A DNA stretch of 64,000 bases from the NCBI GenBank assembly GCA_016787225.1, contig JAEUUY010000011.1:267354-331353 (forward strand), in the 5' to 3' direction. Origin of the DNA: Chitinophagales bacterium. GTDB lineage: Bacteria > Bacteroidota > Bacteroidia > Chitinophagales > JADJOU01. The notes below the pieces were generated by a model, which worked only from the letters and a program-made list of their open reading frames with translations, had not been told where the DNA came from and did no database searches. This document shows, piece after piece, positions 18,118 through 27,110 of the stretch (its first letter is position 1; each line of letters starts with the position of its first letter). Made by a program: the position numbers and the translations under genes.

Positions 18118-19221
18118 ATGATGTCTAGGTATTTCATTATTTTTCTTTTAATGTTCAATGCTGAGCTTTTTTGCCAGGGCACAGCGGGAATTTTTGATGA
18201 TAGAAAATTCTTCTTCACCTATATGAATGGTAGTATTTCCAAACAGGAGATTCTACCTATTCAATCTTTTTACCCAAGTTTAAACTATATTACCTATATC
18301 GACAGAAATGGGAACTTTAAACTTGTTGTTGATCATAAAAAGTACACAATTTTCCCTGTTCCACCCGATGTCTTGAAAGTGACCAATTATCTTATGGCTT
18401 ATGTTCAAGGATTACAATTAGGGGTGTTCAATGGAAAAACCTCTAAAAAAGTAGAAACTTTTACAAAAGGAGCGTTTAAGCTAGGAGATAGCGTCTTAGC
18501 GTATATCGACAATTACGACCGACTCAAAGTTTATGTTTATGACACGATTTATCAGCTTATGGATTTTTCAGATACAGGTCGCTTTCAAGTTAGCGACAAT
18601 ATGGTCGCTTTTCACACCTTAGATTATAAGTTCAAAGTTTTTTATAAGCATGCTGTCTTTGACCTTGAAAATATAACCCCCAATAACTTTAAAATGGGGC
18701 GTGGCATCATCGCCTATCACGATAATATCGATAATTTTATGGTATTCGACCGTGGCGAAAAGATTCAATTGGAGTCCTACCATATTGATCGCTATGAAGT
18801 ATCCAATGATTTTCTTACTTACCAAAATAACGTTGACGAATGGAGTTTATATCATAATGGAAAAACACATACCCTACTCTCCACTGCTCCCAAAACAAAA
18901 CTGCAAAAAAGAAATATGCTAGCCTATACTGATAATGCAGGGAACTTTTATTTATTTACAAATGGCAAGGCTTGGCAATTAGAGAACTATACTCCTTTGA
19001 AATACGATATCTGGGACGACTTATTGGTATATGAAGATATGTATCGCGTATTATGGGGAGTTTATAAAGGTGTCAAAGTTCAAATATCCAAAGGCGTCGT
19101 TCAGGGAGAATGGCATATGCAAAATCAATGCGTGGTCTATTGGGACTTAACTCCGAATACCATGACCGTATGGAATAAAGGCAACCTTTATCAATATAGC
19201 GAGACAGAGGACAGGAGATAA
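18118..19221 (+). CDS. Secreted protein with WG/propeller-like repeats, function unknown
   Basis: 367 aa. A signal peptide (MMSRYFIIFLLMFNAELFCQG) is followed by about nine imperfect repeats of roughly 32 residues with the pattern D(n/s)xxAYxDNxxxFxVFxxGxxxxLE. Examples are SVLAYIDNYDRLKVYVYD, GIIAYHDNIDNFMVFDRG and NMLAYTDNAGNFYLFTNG. This suggests a beta-propeller or related fold. No catalytic motif, lipobox or T9SS sorting domain was seen, so it is probably periplasmic. I recognise it only as a conserved Bacteroidota type without assigned function. Confidence 0.8.
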   Translation: MMSRYFIIFLLMFNAELFCQGTAGIFDDRKFFFTYMNGSISKQEILPIQSFYPSLNYITYIDRNGNFKLVVDHKKYTIFPVPPDVLKVTNYLMAYVQGLQLGVFNGKTSKKVETFTKGAFKLGDSVLAYIDNYDRLKVYVYDTIYQLMDFSDTGRFQVSDNMVAFHTLDYKFKVFYKHAVFDLENITPNNFKMGRGIIAYHDNIDNFMVFDRGEKIQLESYHIDRYEVSNDFLTYQNNVDEWSLYHNGKTHTLLSTAPKTKLQKRNMLAYTDNAGNFYLFTNGKAWQLENYTPLKYDIWDDLLVYEDMYRVLWGVYKGVKVQISKGVVQGEWHMQNQCVVYWDLTPNTMTVWNKGNLYQYSETEDRR

Positions 19222-19224
19222 ACT

Positions 19225-19671
19225 CTACTTCACCTTAAAACTCCAAACAAACTCAAAAGCCGAAACCTTATCACAGGCTTCGTCCTTTCCTATGCTAGTG
19301 AGCATAATGGTTTGTGATTCTTTTGTATCAATTGCTTTTTGAATGGTATCCTTAATCGCACTTCCTTGAGTACAAGTGAAGATAATTTTTCCTTTAGCTT
19401 TTTTAAAAAACTGACCTTTTTGTTCAATGACGAGCATAGAAATATTTTGATTCGATTTCTGTATAATATCCATGCACAACAGCCCCGTGGAGAGCTCTGC
19501 TGCCATGCCCTGCACCGCCCAGAACATACTTTTAAATGGATTTTTGTTTAGAAAACCGAGTTTAACGGATATCGAACAAGTTTCTTCAGAATAGGAAAAT
19601 AATTTCAACCCTGCAATCCATGCAATAGGTAGCTGAGTGAGTAGGAGGAGTTGTATTTTGAAATTGGTCAT
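19225..19671 (-). CDS. DUF4442 hotdog-fold protein
   Basis: 148 aa. It matches DUF4442, a branch of the hotdog/PaaI thioesterase fold: a helix with NPFKSMFWAVQGMAAELSTGLLC and later strands (MLVIEQKGQFFKKAKGKIIFTC, ending KVSAFEFVWSFKVK). Members may act on acyl-thioesters, but no substrate is known. It starts 7 bp after the ABC-F stop codon on the same strand, so it is probably translated from the same transcript. Confidence 0.8.
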   Translation of the reverse strand: MTNFKIQLLLLTQLPIAWIAGLKLFSYSEETCSISVKLGFLNKNPFKSMFWAVQGMAAELSTGLLCMDIIQKSNQNISMLVIEQKGQFFKKAKGKIIFTCTQGSAIKDTIQKAIDTKESQTIMLTSIGKDEACDKVSAFEFVWSFKVK

Positions 19672-19678
19672 ACTAAAT

Positions 19679-21583
19679 TTAAACTAAGGCTTCCCACTCG
19701 GACATTGCAAGCTCCAAATCCATCTTTAATTTATTATAAGCATCATAAGCACTACTATCATTCGCAGCTTTTTCAAGAAACTCTTCCGAAGCCATTTTCA
19801 CTTCCCATTTCTTTATCTCTCCTTCCAGCTTTTCTATTTTTTTCTCAATCTCTTTGACACCATTGTCAACCTTATTAATAGACTCTTGTTTCTGAGTGAC
19901 AACTTTTGACTGACCATTGACAACTAACTTCTGACCACTATCTATCTTATCCTGTTCAAACTGTCTAAATCCATCGACCTTTTTCTTTTCCAAGAATTCA
20001 TCTATTGTCCCTAAAAACTCTTTGATACCATTATTGGTAAATTCATAGGTTTTATTGGTCAATCCTTGCAGAAACTCTCTATCATGTGATACTACGATAA
20101 AGGTACCATCAAACTTTTCTAATGCTTGTTTCAAAACTTCTTTAGATTTAATATCCAAGTGATTTGTCGGCTCGTCGAGAATGAGAAAATTGTTTGGCGT
20201 CAGCATGAGTTTACACATAGCTAGTCGTCCTCGTTCTCCTCCCGATAGCACACTCACCTTTTTATCGACATCTTCACCGCTGAATAGAAATGCTCCTAGC
20301 AAGGCACGCACGGCGGTGCGCATATCCCCGACAGCTTCTTCGTCTATAGTTTCAAATACGGTTTTGCTATTGTTTAATTCAGCTTCCTGATTCTGTGCGA
20401 AATAACCTTTGACGATGTTATGTCCCCATTCTACAGTACCTTGATAATTGTCGATATCATTGGCGAGAATTTTCGCTAAAGTGGATTTACCCATTCCATT
20501 CTTACCTACAAAGGCTATGCGATCTCCGCGCTCAACCTTAAAGCTGAAATGATTAATAACCTGCTGAGCACCGTAGCTTTTAGACACTTCTTTGACATCG
20601 CAGATAAGCACTCCTGAGGGTACCGATTTTGGAAATTTGATATTAAGTTTGGAATTATCCTCATCTTCGAGTTCGATTTTATCCATACGCTCTAGCTGCT
20701 TGATGAGCGATTGAGCAAAACTCGCTTTATTGGCCTTCGCTCTAAACTTATCAATGTTGCGCTCAATCTGTCTAATTTGTTCTTGCTGATTTTTATAAGC
20801 ATTTTCTACCTGTACTCTTCGTTCCTTGCGAAGTTCTAGGTATTTGGAGTAGTTGGCTTTGTAGTCTTCTATTCTGCCTAAGGTCACTTCTATTGTTCTA
20901 TTCGTCACAGCATCTAGAAAAGCTTTATCGTGAGATACCAGAATAACTGCACCATCATATTCTTTTAAGAAATTCTCTAACCATAGAATACTTTCAATAT
21001 CCAAGTGGTTTGTGGGCTCATCGAGAAGAATTAAATCAGGTCTTTGAAGCAATATTTTCGCTAGTTCTACCCTCATCTGCCAACCTCCGCTGAGTTCGGC
21101 CATATTTTTATTCATGTCCTTACGGTCAAAGCCAAGACCTTTGAGGATGCGCTCTATTTCCGCCTCAATATTGTCGCTTTCTAGTATATTATTATGATTT
21201 TGCAGATCGCCTAAATCTTCTATCAACTTCATATAAGCATCACTTTCATAGTCTGTTCTGGTCTCTAGCTGATGAGTGATGTCGGCTATTTTTTTCTGAA
21301 TAGCAAGTATTTCTTTAAAGGCGTTTCGCGCTTCTTCGACTACAGTGCCTTTAGTTATTTTTTCTATATCTTGGGTCAAGATAGCGATACGGCAATCCCG
21401 AGGGGTAGCTATCGAACCAGACTCAGCTCGTAGACTTCCAGAAAGTATTTTGAGTAAGGTGGATTTACCCGCACCATTTTTTCCAGTCAAACCAATTCTA
21501 TCTTCTCTATTGATAAGAAAAGTAACATTTTCAAAAAGCGTCCTGCCCCCAAATCGGAGCGTAATATTCTGTACTGATATCAT
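19679..21583 (-). CDS. ABC-F family ribosome-associated ATPase
   Basis: 634 aa from ATG 21583 (MISVQNITLRFGG). A TTG at 21595 is in frame but sits inside the -7 box. Two ABC domains are joined by a charged linker: Walker A GLTGKNGAGKSTLL and FVGKNGMGKSTLA, signatures LSGGWQMRVELAKILL and LSGGERGRLAMCKLML, Walker B LILLDEPTNHLD and FLILDEPTNHLD. There is no membrane domain. The C-terminal 100 residues form a coiled coil as in Uup/YdiF. ABC-F proteins act on the ribosomal E site and relieve stalling; whether this one protects against an antibiotic is unknown. Confidence 0.94.
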   Translation of the reverse strand: MISVQNITLRFGGRTLFENVTFLINREDRIGLTGKNGAGKSTLLKILSGSLRAESGSIATPRDCRIAILTQDIEKITKGTVVEEARNAFKEILAIQKKIADITHQLETRTDYESDAYMKLIEDLGDLQNHNNILESDNIEAEIERILKGLGFDRKDMNKNMAELSGGWQMRVELAKILLQRPDLILLDEPTNHLDIESILWLENFLKEYDGAVILVSHDKAFLDAVTNRTIEVTLGRIEDYKANYSKYLELRKERRVQVENAYKNQQEQIRQIERNIDKFRAKANKASFAQSLIKQLERMDKIELEDEDNSKLNIKFPKSVPSGVLICDVKEVSKSYGAQQVINHFSFKVERGDRIAFVGKNGMGKSTLAKILANDIDNYQGTVEWGHNIVKGYFAQNQEAELNNSKTVFETIDEEAVGDMRTAVRALLGAFLFSGEDVDKKVSVLSGGERGRLAMCKLMLTPNNFLILDEPTNHLDIKSKEVLKQALEKFDGTFIVVSHDREFLQGLTNKTYEFTNNGIKEFLGTIDEFLEKKKVDGFRQFEQDKIDSGQKLVVNGQSKVVTQKQESINKVDNGVKEIEKKIEKLEGEIKKWEVKMASEEFLEKAANDSSAYDAYNKLKMDLELAMSEWEALV

Positions 21584-21592
21584 AAAGGGGTG

Positions 21593-21600
21593 CAAAAGTA
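21593..21600 (-). promoter_or_regulatory. -7 box (TACTTTTG) for the ABC-F/DUF4442 operon
   Basis: On the minus strand the bases read TACTTTTG, ending ten bases before the ATG at 21583, so the mRNA leader would be only a few nucleotides. Confidence 0.5.
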
Positions 21601-21687
21601 CTAAGGAAAAACCAATTGTTAATTTTCAAATAAGAAAAATTAAGTTAAGAATCATCCATTCAAGCAATAGTTTGTTTGTATTATCGT

Positions 21688-21695
21688 TATCTTTG
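21688..21695 (+). promoter_or_regulatory. -7 box (TATCTTTG) for the small lipoprotein
   Basis: A full TAnnTTTG match 15 bp before the ATG at 21711. It supports the short lipoprotein reading over the longer open frame that begins at 21345 inside the ABC-F gene. Confidence 0.5.
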
Positions 21696-21710
21696 GGTAA
21701 AATTTATATT

Positions 21711-22028
21711 ATGCAAAATTCAATTTTGACCCTAACAATAATCTCTTTGTTAGCTATAGGTTGCAACAAAAACAAGAGCCAAAATAGCTGCCCAGACTAC
21801 AAATACGGCACTGTCGTAGATATGAAAGGCCTTGATGGCTGTGGATTTAACATCCGTTTGGATAATGGCACTATTTTAGAACCTATCAATTTAGACAACT
21901 ATCCTCAGATAAAAGTCAACAATCAACGCATTCAGTTTACTTATAAAGATATTGAAGATAGAATGAGTATTTGTATGGTAGGACCCATGGTAGAAATCAC
22001 TTGTGCAGAAGCAGTTACCGCTCAATAA
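21711..22028 (+). CDS. Small lipoprotein, function unknown
   Basis: 105 aa. A lipoprotein signal with lipobox LLAIGC (Cys18) is followed by an 87-residue mature part. It contains YKYGTVVDMKGLDGCGFNIRLDNGTILEP and ends near MVEITCAEAVT, with four cysteines in the mature chain apart from the lipidated one, which could form two disulfides. A small beta-barrel is likely. It is divergent from the ABC-F operon and lies before rpmH. I do not recognise a named family. Confidence 0.75.
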   Translation: MQNSILTLTIISLLAIGCNKNKSQNSCPDYKYGTVVDMKGLDGCGFNIRLDNGTILEPINLDNYPQIKVNNQRIQFTYKDIEDRMSICMVGPMVEITCAEAVTAQ

Positions 22029-22149
22029 GGTTGATATCCTCTTTAAAATTATATTAATAATTATTTGAATATCAATTGCTAGAGACTAAAAACTTGCGAC
22101 TGGAGACTATTTCCCTAACATTTATCACTCAAGTTTAATCCAAAAAGTG

Positions 22150-22157
22150 TACATTTG
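22150..22157 (+). promoter_or_regulatory. -7 box (TACATTTG) of the rpmH operon
   Basis: TACATTTGCAC is a full match to TAnnTTTG, with transcription expected near 22163 and a leader of about 37 nt before rpmH. Confidence 0.6.
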
Positions 22158-22199
22158 CACTCCTTTTTTTAAGGAATGACAAGTTAAAAGTTTATAGAG

Positions 22200-22355
22200 A
22201 TGAAAAGAACGTTTCAACCATCGAGAAGAAAAAGAGCTAATAAAATGGGATTCAGAGCTAGAAATAGCAGTCCTAGTGGGTATAAAGTGCTTAAAGCTAG
22301 AAGAGCTAAGGGTAGATATAAACTAACCATAAGCGACGAGAAGAGATTGAAGTAA
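22200..22355 (+). CDS. rpmH: 50S ribosomal protein L34
   Basis: 51 aa: starts [20 protein letters not shown] and ends KRLK, with the L34 hallmarks FQPSRRKR and [10 protein letters not shown]. The usual H before GFR is replaced by M, as often in Bacteroidota. L34 binds 23S rRNA in the large subunit. It is followed by rnpA and yidD in the classic order found near many replication origins, though no dnaA or DnaA-box cluster is in this window. Confidence 0.96.
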   Translation: MKRTFQPSRRKRANKMGFRARNSSPSGYKVLKARRAKGRYKLTISDEKRLK

Positions 22356-22394
22356 AGCCAGTCTAGGCTCAATATTTAAACGCTATAGAGCCTG

Positions 22395-22781
22395 ATGAGA
22401 AATACTTTAAAATCTTATGAGCGTCTTAAAAGCCTAAAATCTATTGATTATATCTTCTCAAAAGAAGGGAAGTCAATTCACGAAGAAGATTTAACCCTCA
22501 GATACGCATTAGTAAAAATATCAGATTACCCGCTTAAAGCGGGTTTTTCTGTGTCTAAGCGGCTCTATAAGCGAGCACATGACAGAAATAAATTTAAACG
22601 ATGGCTTCGCGAAGCTTATCGAACTCGCAAAGCCCCTATGATAGAACACCTTAATGAAAACGAAATCTCTATTCACATTTTCCTAATTCTCAAAACCAAA
22701 GCGGAGGGAAAAACATTTCAAGATATTGAGAAACAAGTTGAATCCTGTTTGAAAAAATTAATGAAAAAACTGACAACTTAG
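22395..22781 (+). CDS. rnpA: Ribonuclease P protein component
   Basis: 128 aa, basic. The RNR-type signature appears as VSKRLYKRAHDRNKFKRWLREAYR in the middle, in the context of the central fold (GFSVSK). The protein subunit helps the RNase P RNA remove tRNA 5' leaders. It lies 39 bp after rpmH on the same strand, the conserved pairing. The M1 RNA gene is not in this window. Confidence 0.94.
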   Translation: MRNTLKSYERLKSLKSIDYIFSKEGKSIHEEDLTLRYALVKISDYPLKAGFSVSKRLYKRAHDRNKFKRWLREAYRTRKAPMIEHLNENEISIHIFLILKTKAEGKTFQDIEKQVESCLKKLMKKLTT

Positions 22782-22831
22782 AACCAAAAATTTCATTATT
22801 AGTTATTCCCTATTTAATTATTAGTTAACTC

Positions 22832-23047
22832 GTGTGGTATAATCTCCCCTTTCTTCTCCTTATAAAATTTTATCAGAAAGTGATATCACCCACCATACCT
22901 GCACGCTGTCGATTCTATCCCACATGCAGCCAATATGCATTGGAGTGTTTTCAAAAATTCAATCCCATTAAAGCATTTTACCTATCAGCCCGAAGACTGC
23001 TTCGCTGTCATCCATGGGGAGGGAGTGGATTTGACCCAGTGCCTTAG
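22832..23047 (+). CDS. yidD: Membrane protein insertion efficiency factor YidD
   Basis: 71 aa from GTG 22832. Family motifs are all present: [29 protein letters not shown] and [17 protein letters not shown], including the three conserved cysteines. YidD is a small membrane-associated protein that aids YidC-dependent insertion. Position after rnpA is canonical. The third usual partner, yidC, is not here. Confidence 0.95.
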   Translation: MWYNLPFLLLIKFYQKVISPTIPARCRFYPTCSQYALECFQKFNPIKAFYLSARRLLRCHPWGGSGFDPVP

Positions 23048-23056
23048 AAATGTATC

Positions 23057-23521
23057 CTATAGTTTCTCCAACTGCTCCTTAAATAATCTGCACAACCACC
23101 AGTCTTTATAAAATTGTGTATTAAGAGATTTATAAAATTTTATTGCAGGCTCATTCCAGTCGAGTACTTCCCAGCTCATACGCTCGACTTTCTCAGATTT
23201 AGCTACCTCTATGACTTGATTCATTAGAGCTTTACCTATGCCTAGTTTTCGATAATTTTCATTGACGATAAGGTCTTCTAAATGAAGACTTCGACCCTTC
23301 CATGTCGAAAATCCATAATAATAAAGTGCCATACCTACTACCTTGTTTTCTATTTCAGCTACATAAACAAAAACCCAAGGCTGTTCCCCGAAAATTGCAC
23401 GCTCCATTTCACTTTCTGAAAGAATCACAGCATCAGGCTGACGCTCAAAATTTGCTAATTCCCTTATCAAGCTGAGTATAGTAGGAATATCTGCTGGCTC
23501 AGCCATTCTTATATTAAACAT
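23057..23521 (-). CDS. GNAT family N-acetyltransferase
   Basis: 154 aa. Acetyl-CoA binding signature: NYRKLGIGKALMNQVIEVAK, preceded by LHLEDLIVNE and followed by WEVLDWNEPAIKFYKSLNTQ, the pattern of the diamine/SSAT-like GNAT branch. In that branch many proteins acetylate polyamines, and the adjacent upstream gene is an arginine decarboxylase of polyamine synthesis. The link is suggestive but the substrate is unproven. The gap to that gene is 23 bp, so co-transcription is likely. Confidence 0.9.
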   Translation of the reverse strand: MFNIRMAEPADIPTILSLIRELANFERQPDAVILSESEMERAIFGEQPWVFVYVAEIENKVVGMALYYYGFSTWKGRSLHLEDLIVNENYRKLGIGKALMNQVIEVAKSEKVERMSWEVLDWNEPAIKFYKSLNTQFYKDWWLCRLFKEQLEKL

Positions 23522-23544
23522 TTAAAATTCCAAATTATGAATTT

Positions 23545-24936
23545 CTAATACCCCAATATCTCCAGCATACTCTTGTAATCTTGCTCTTTAGCAAATAGTT
23601 TGGTTTTAATATCACCATTTTCATTTTTGGAAATAATGATATGCTTGGGAGCTGGCGTCAAGCAATGCTGTGTCCCACCGAAACCTCCAATACTCTCCTG
23701 ATAGGCACCAGTATGAAAAAAACCAATATACTGCGGTTCATCAGCTTCTAAAACAGGTAGATATATAGCATTGGAATTGACCTCAGAATTATAAAAGTCA
23801 TCACTATCGCAGGTGAGTCCGCCAAGAAATACGCGCTCATATTCACGATCCCAGTTATTGACTGCTAGCATGATAAATCGTTTATTGATAGCCCAGGCGT
23901 CGGGCAGGGTAGTCATAAAACTACTATCTATCATATTCCATTTTTCTCGATCATTTTGTGGCTTTTGGTCTATAATTTTGAAAATAGTGGCACCACTTTC
24001 ACCTACTGTAAATGAACCAAATTCGGTAAAAATATTAGGCTCTTTCACCCCATAATCATCGCAAGTTTTTTTAATTTGAGATATGATTTCTTCTATCATA
24101 TACTCATAATCAAAGGCATAATTTAGTGTATTTTTTATCGGAAGTCCTCCTCCTATATTCAAAGAATCTAAACTAGGGCAAATCTTTTTTAGTTCACAAT
24201 ATACACGCACACATTTCGCTAATTCTGACCAATAATAAGCGGTATCCGTGATGCCCGTATTGATAAAAAAGTGCAACATTTTCAGCTCCACATTCTTCTT
24301 TCCTTTGACTTGTATCTTATAAAAAGGAACAATATCTTTATAACCTATACCTAGTCTGGAAGTGTAGAAATCAAACTTAGGAGCTTCCTCAGAGGCAATT
24401 CGAATCCCTATCCTAAATTTCTTTGATATCTTTTCCGTTAAATGAGTCAATTCATTGAAATTATCAATAATAGGTATTACATTTTCATACTTGTTTTCTA
24501 TGAGTCGAGCGATATTCTCAATGTATTGCGGTAGCTTATACCCATTACAAATGACATATTGATGCTTATGAAAAAGTCCTTTTTCGGCTAATTTCTCTAT
24601 AATATTGATATCATAGGCTGAGGAAGTTTCAATATGGATATTATTCTTCAAGGCTTCTTCGAGTACGAAGGAAAAATGTGAACTTTTGGTACAATAGCAA
24701 TAATTATATTCCGCCTCGTAATTAGCCTTAGCCATAGCCACTTTGAAAAACATTTTTGCTTTTTCTATTTGCTTAGAAATGATGGGTAAATAAGTAAGCT
24801 TTAGCGGTGTTCCATATTTCTTCACAATATCCATTAGATAAATATCGTGAAACTTTAGTTCATTGTCTTCCACCTCAAATTCTGGTTGTGGCCATTCATA
24901 AGTTTGTTCTATAAGATCTACATATTTGGTTTTCAT
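23545..24936 (-). CDS. speA: Arginine decarboxylase, short Bacteroidota type
   Basis: 463 aa, with an alanine-racemase-fold PLP domain. The PLP lysine is in YCYCTKSSHF. Other motifs: HIETSSAYDINII, LNIGGGLPIKN, TEFGSFTVGESG, and the CDSDD motif with the catalytic cysteine in the C-terminal barrel domain (GGLTCDSDDFYN). The enzyme converts arginine to agmatine at the start of polyamine synthesis. It is shorter than the 630-aa proteobacterial SpeA but usual for Bacteroidota. Start ATG 24936 fits the upstream -7 box. Downstream is a GNAT of SSAT-like type. Confidence 0.9.
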   Translation of the reverse strand: MKTKYVDLIEQTYEWPQPEFEVEDNELKFHDIYLMDIVKKYGTPLKLTYLPIISKQIEKAKMFFKVAMAKANYEAEYNYCYCTKSSHFSFVLEEALKNNIHIETSSAYDINIIEKLAEKGLFHKHQYVICNGYKLPQYIENIARLIENKYENVIPIIDNFNELTHLTEKISKKFRIGIRIASEEAPKFDFYTSRLGIGYKDIVPFYKIQVKGKKNVELKMLHFFINTGITDTAYYWSELAKCVRVYCELKKICPSLDSLNIGGGLPIKNTLNYAFDYEYMIEEIISQIKKTCDDYGVKEPNIFTEFGSFTVGESGATIFKIIDQKPQNDREKWNMIDSSFMTTLPDAWAINKRFIMLAVNNWDREYERVFLGGLTCDSDDFYNSEVNSNAIYLPVLEADEPQYIGFFHTGAYQESIGGFGGTQHCLTPAPKHIIISKNENGDIKTKLFAKEQDYKSMLEILGY

Positions 24937-24967
24937 TACAATCTTTTTTCTATGATTTTTATGAGAA

Positions 24968-25022
24968 CAAAATTAGAAAAGTTGGCAAAAAATGCTGAAC
25001 TATTATATAAGAATGCTGAACT
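24968..25022 (-). promoter_or_regulatory. Promoter with two direct repeats upstream of the arginine decarboxylase
   Basis: On the minus strand a -7 box TAATTTTG (24975-24968) precedes the ATG at 24936. Just upstream, AGTTCAGCATT occurs twice (24991-25001 and 25012-25022) exactly 21 bp apart, i.e. two helical turns, covering the -33 region. This is a plausible binding site for a dimeric regulator. Confidence 0.45.
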
Positions 25023-25135
25023 TTTTACTCAATTGGTATTTAAAAAGAATGAAACTTTTAAATAAAATACTCTCGAGTCCTTTATTTATTAGGCTTTCTT
25101 AGCATTGTTTTTCTTTAGACTCGTTATAATTAATC

Positions 25136-25143
25136 TAAATTTG
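25136..25143 (+). promoter_or_regulatory. -7 box (TAAATTTG) for sufB
   Basis: A full TAnnTTTG match; transcription near 25149 would give a leader of about 23 nt before the ATG at 25172. No IscR/SufR-type operator was recognised. Confidence 0.45.
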
Positions 25144-25171
25144 CCATAAAATTATATAGATAAAAATTTTC

Positions 25172-26623
25172 ATGGAAACCCATTCAGAAGATATATTGCT
25201 TGCCAAAACATCCGAAAAGGAGTATAAATATGGTTTTACCACAGATATAGAACAGGAGTATGCCGAAATCGGACTCAATGAAGATATTGTTCGCTTTATT
25301 TCTGCCAAAAAAAATGAGCCCGAATGGATGCTGGAGTGGAGATTGAAGGCTTATCATCATTGGCTCAAAATGGAAGAACCCAACTGGGCTAAGCTAGGCT
25401 TTCCTAAAATTAATTTTCAAGACATTATCTATTATGCTGCTCCTAAGAAGAAACCGCAGCTCAATTCACTCGATGAGGTAGATCCTGAAATACGCAAAAC
25501 CTGGGATAAATTGGGTATCAGTGCTCTCGAACAAAACAAACTAGCTAATGTAGCCATGGATTTTGTGATGGATAGTGAGTCCGTTTTCACTTCATTTAAG
25601 GACGAATTAAATAAAAAAGGCATCATTTTTTGCTCCATATCTGAAGCTATCAAGGAACATCCAGAACTCGTTAAAAAATATATTGGAACGGTGGTACCAC
25701 CGCGCGACAATTACTATTCCGCACTCAATTCTGCTGTATTCAGTGATGGTTCCTTTGTATATATCCCTAAGGGAGTTCGCTGCCCTATGGAGCTTTCGAC
25801 CTATTTCCGCATCAATGCGGAGAATACAGGTCAGTTTGAGCGAACCCTCATTATAGCAGATGATGAAAGCTATGTGAGCTATCTCGAAGGTTGTACTGCA
25901 CCTCAGCGTGACGAAAATCAATTGCATGCTGCTGTCGTGGAATTAGTGGCAATGGAAAGAGCCGAAATCAAGTACAGTACAGTCCAAAACTGGTTTCCTG
26001 GCGACGAGAATGGCAAAGGTGGTGTTTATAATTTCGTAACCAAGCGCGGTATTTGTCAAGGCTATAAGTCGAAAATTTCATGGACTCAAGTAGAGACCGG
26101 TTCTGCTATTACGTGGAAATACCCCTCCTGTATCTTGAAGGGGGACGAATCTATTGGAGAATTTTACTCCGTAGCAGTTACCAATAATCATCAACAAGCT
26201 GATACGGGCACGAAAATGATACATATCGGGAAAAATACCCGAAGCAGAATCGTATCGAAAGGTATCTCTGCGGGTAAATCACAGAATGCATACCGAGGCC
26301 TGGTGCAGATACAGCCCAATGCAGACAATGCCTACAACTTCTCACAATGCGACTCTATGCTAATGGGCGGTGATTGCGGTGCACATACATTTCCTTATAT
26401 TGAGATAAAAAACAAAACGGGAAAGGTAGAACATGAAGCTTCCACTTCCAAGATAGGAGAAGATCAACTATTTTACTGCAATCAGCGTGGGATAGGCGAT
26501 GAAGAAGCCGTGCATCTTATTATTAATGGATTTTGTAAAGAAGTATTCAAAGAACTACCCATGGAGTTTGCGGTAGAAGCACAGAAATTATTGGAGATAA
26601 CGCTGGAAAATAGTGTGGGTTAG
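25172..26623 (+). CDS. sufB: Fe-S cluster assembly protein SufB
   Basis: 483 aa, the usual length. SufB hallmarks include [46 protein letters not shown] and [22 protein letters not shown]. The scaffold works with SufC and SufD to build [4Fe-4S] clusters in the cytoplasm. sufC follows 487 bp later, after an ORF6N fragment. sufD and sufS, usually next, are absent from this window. Confidence 0.97.
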   Translation: METHSEDILLAKTSEKEYKYGFTTDIEQEYAEIGLNEDIVRFISAKKNEPEWMLEWRLKAYHHWLKMEEPNWAKLGFPKINFQDIIYYAAPKKKPQLNSLDEVDPEIRKTWDKLGISALEQNKLANVAMDFVMDSESVFTSFKDELNKKGIIFCSISEAIKEHPELVKKYIGTVVPPRDNYYSALNSAVFSDGSFVYIPKGVRCPMELSTYFRINAENTGQFERTLIIADDESYVSYLEGCTAPQRDENQLHAAVVELVAMERAEIKYSTVQNWFPGDENGKGGVYNFVTKRGICQGYKSKISWTQVETGSAITWKYPSCILKGDESIGEFYSVAVTNNHQQADTGTKMIHIGKNTRSRIVSKGISAGKSQNAYRGLVQIQPNADNAYNFSQCDSMLMGGDCGAHTFPYIEIKNKTGKVEHEASTSKIGEDQLFYCNQRGIGDEEAVHLIINGFCKEVFKELPMEFAVEAQKLLEITLENSVG

Positions 26624-26646
26624 AGATTAATTTTGAATTCTTAGTT

Positions 26647-27096
26647 TTGAATGAAGTTGGAAATTTGGCAGTGCTTTTTAATGTGGAAAATAGAGCACTA
26701 AAACAGCAGGTAAGAAGGAACTCTATGAAATTTCCTGAACACTTCATGTTTGAATTGACAGAAAATGAGATAGATAATATGGTATCACAAAATGTGATAC
26801 CTTCCAAGCAGGTATTAGGCGGTGCACTTCCATTTGCTTTTACAGAACATGGAGTCTTAATGCTCGCCAATGTACTCAAAAGCGAGCGAGCGATAGCTAT
26901 GAGTATTAAATTAATAGAAGTATTCGTAAAATTAAGGGAAGTAGTTAATTCACAAAAAAATATTTTACTCAAGCTAGAGCAGCTGGAAAATAAGACACTA
27001 AAGAATAACAAGGATATTAAAGTGCTATTTGAAGCTGTCAAACAACTGATTCAAGAACCAACCAAAGAACGAACTAAAATTGGATATATCAAATAA
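26647..27096 (+). CDS. ORF6N-domain protein, N-terminally truncated remnant
   Basis: 149 aa from TTG 26647; stops lie just upstream, and the next start candidates are GTG 26671 and a later ATG. The sequence matches ORF6N proteins: LAVLFNVENRALKQQVRRN, FPEHFMFELTENE, SQNVIPSKQ and PFAFTEHGVLMLANVL. The first 25-30 residues of the domain (the KIY-IRGxxVMLDxDLA part) are missing. ORF6N is a phage/mobile-element DNA-binding domain. It sits between sufB and sufC, an odd place for such a gene, so it is probably a decayed insertion. It leaves 14 bp before sufC and could still be translated. Confidence 0.7.
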   Translation: MNEVGNLAVLFNVENRALKQQVRRNSMKFPEHFMFELTENEIDNMVSQNVIPSKQVLGGALPFAFTEHGVLMLANVLKSERAIAMSIKLIEVFVKLREVVNSQKNILLKLEQLENKTLKNNKDIKVLFEAVKQLIQEPTKERTKIGYIK

Positions 27097-27110
27097 CTTA
27101 ATCTCAACCA

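Noticed and set aside
21345..21710. Upstream extension of the small lipoprotein
   Set aside because: It lies over the ABC-F gene start and promoters; the lipobox begins at ATG 21711.
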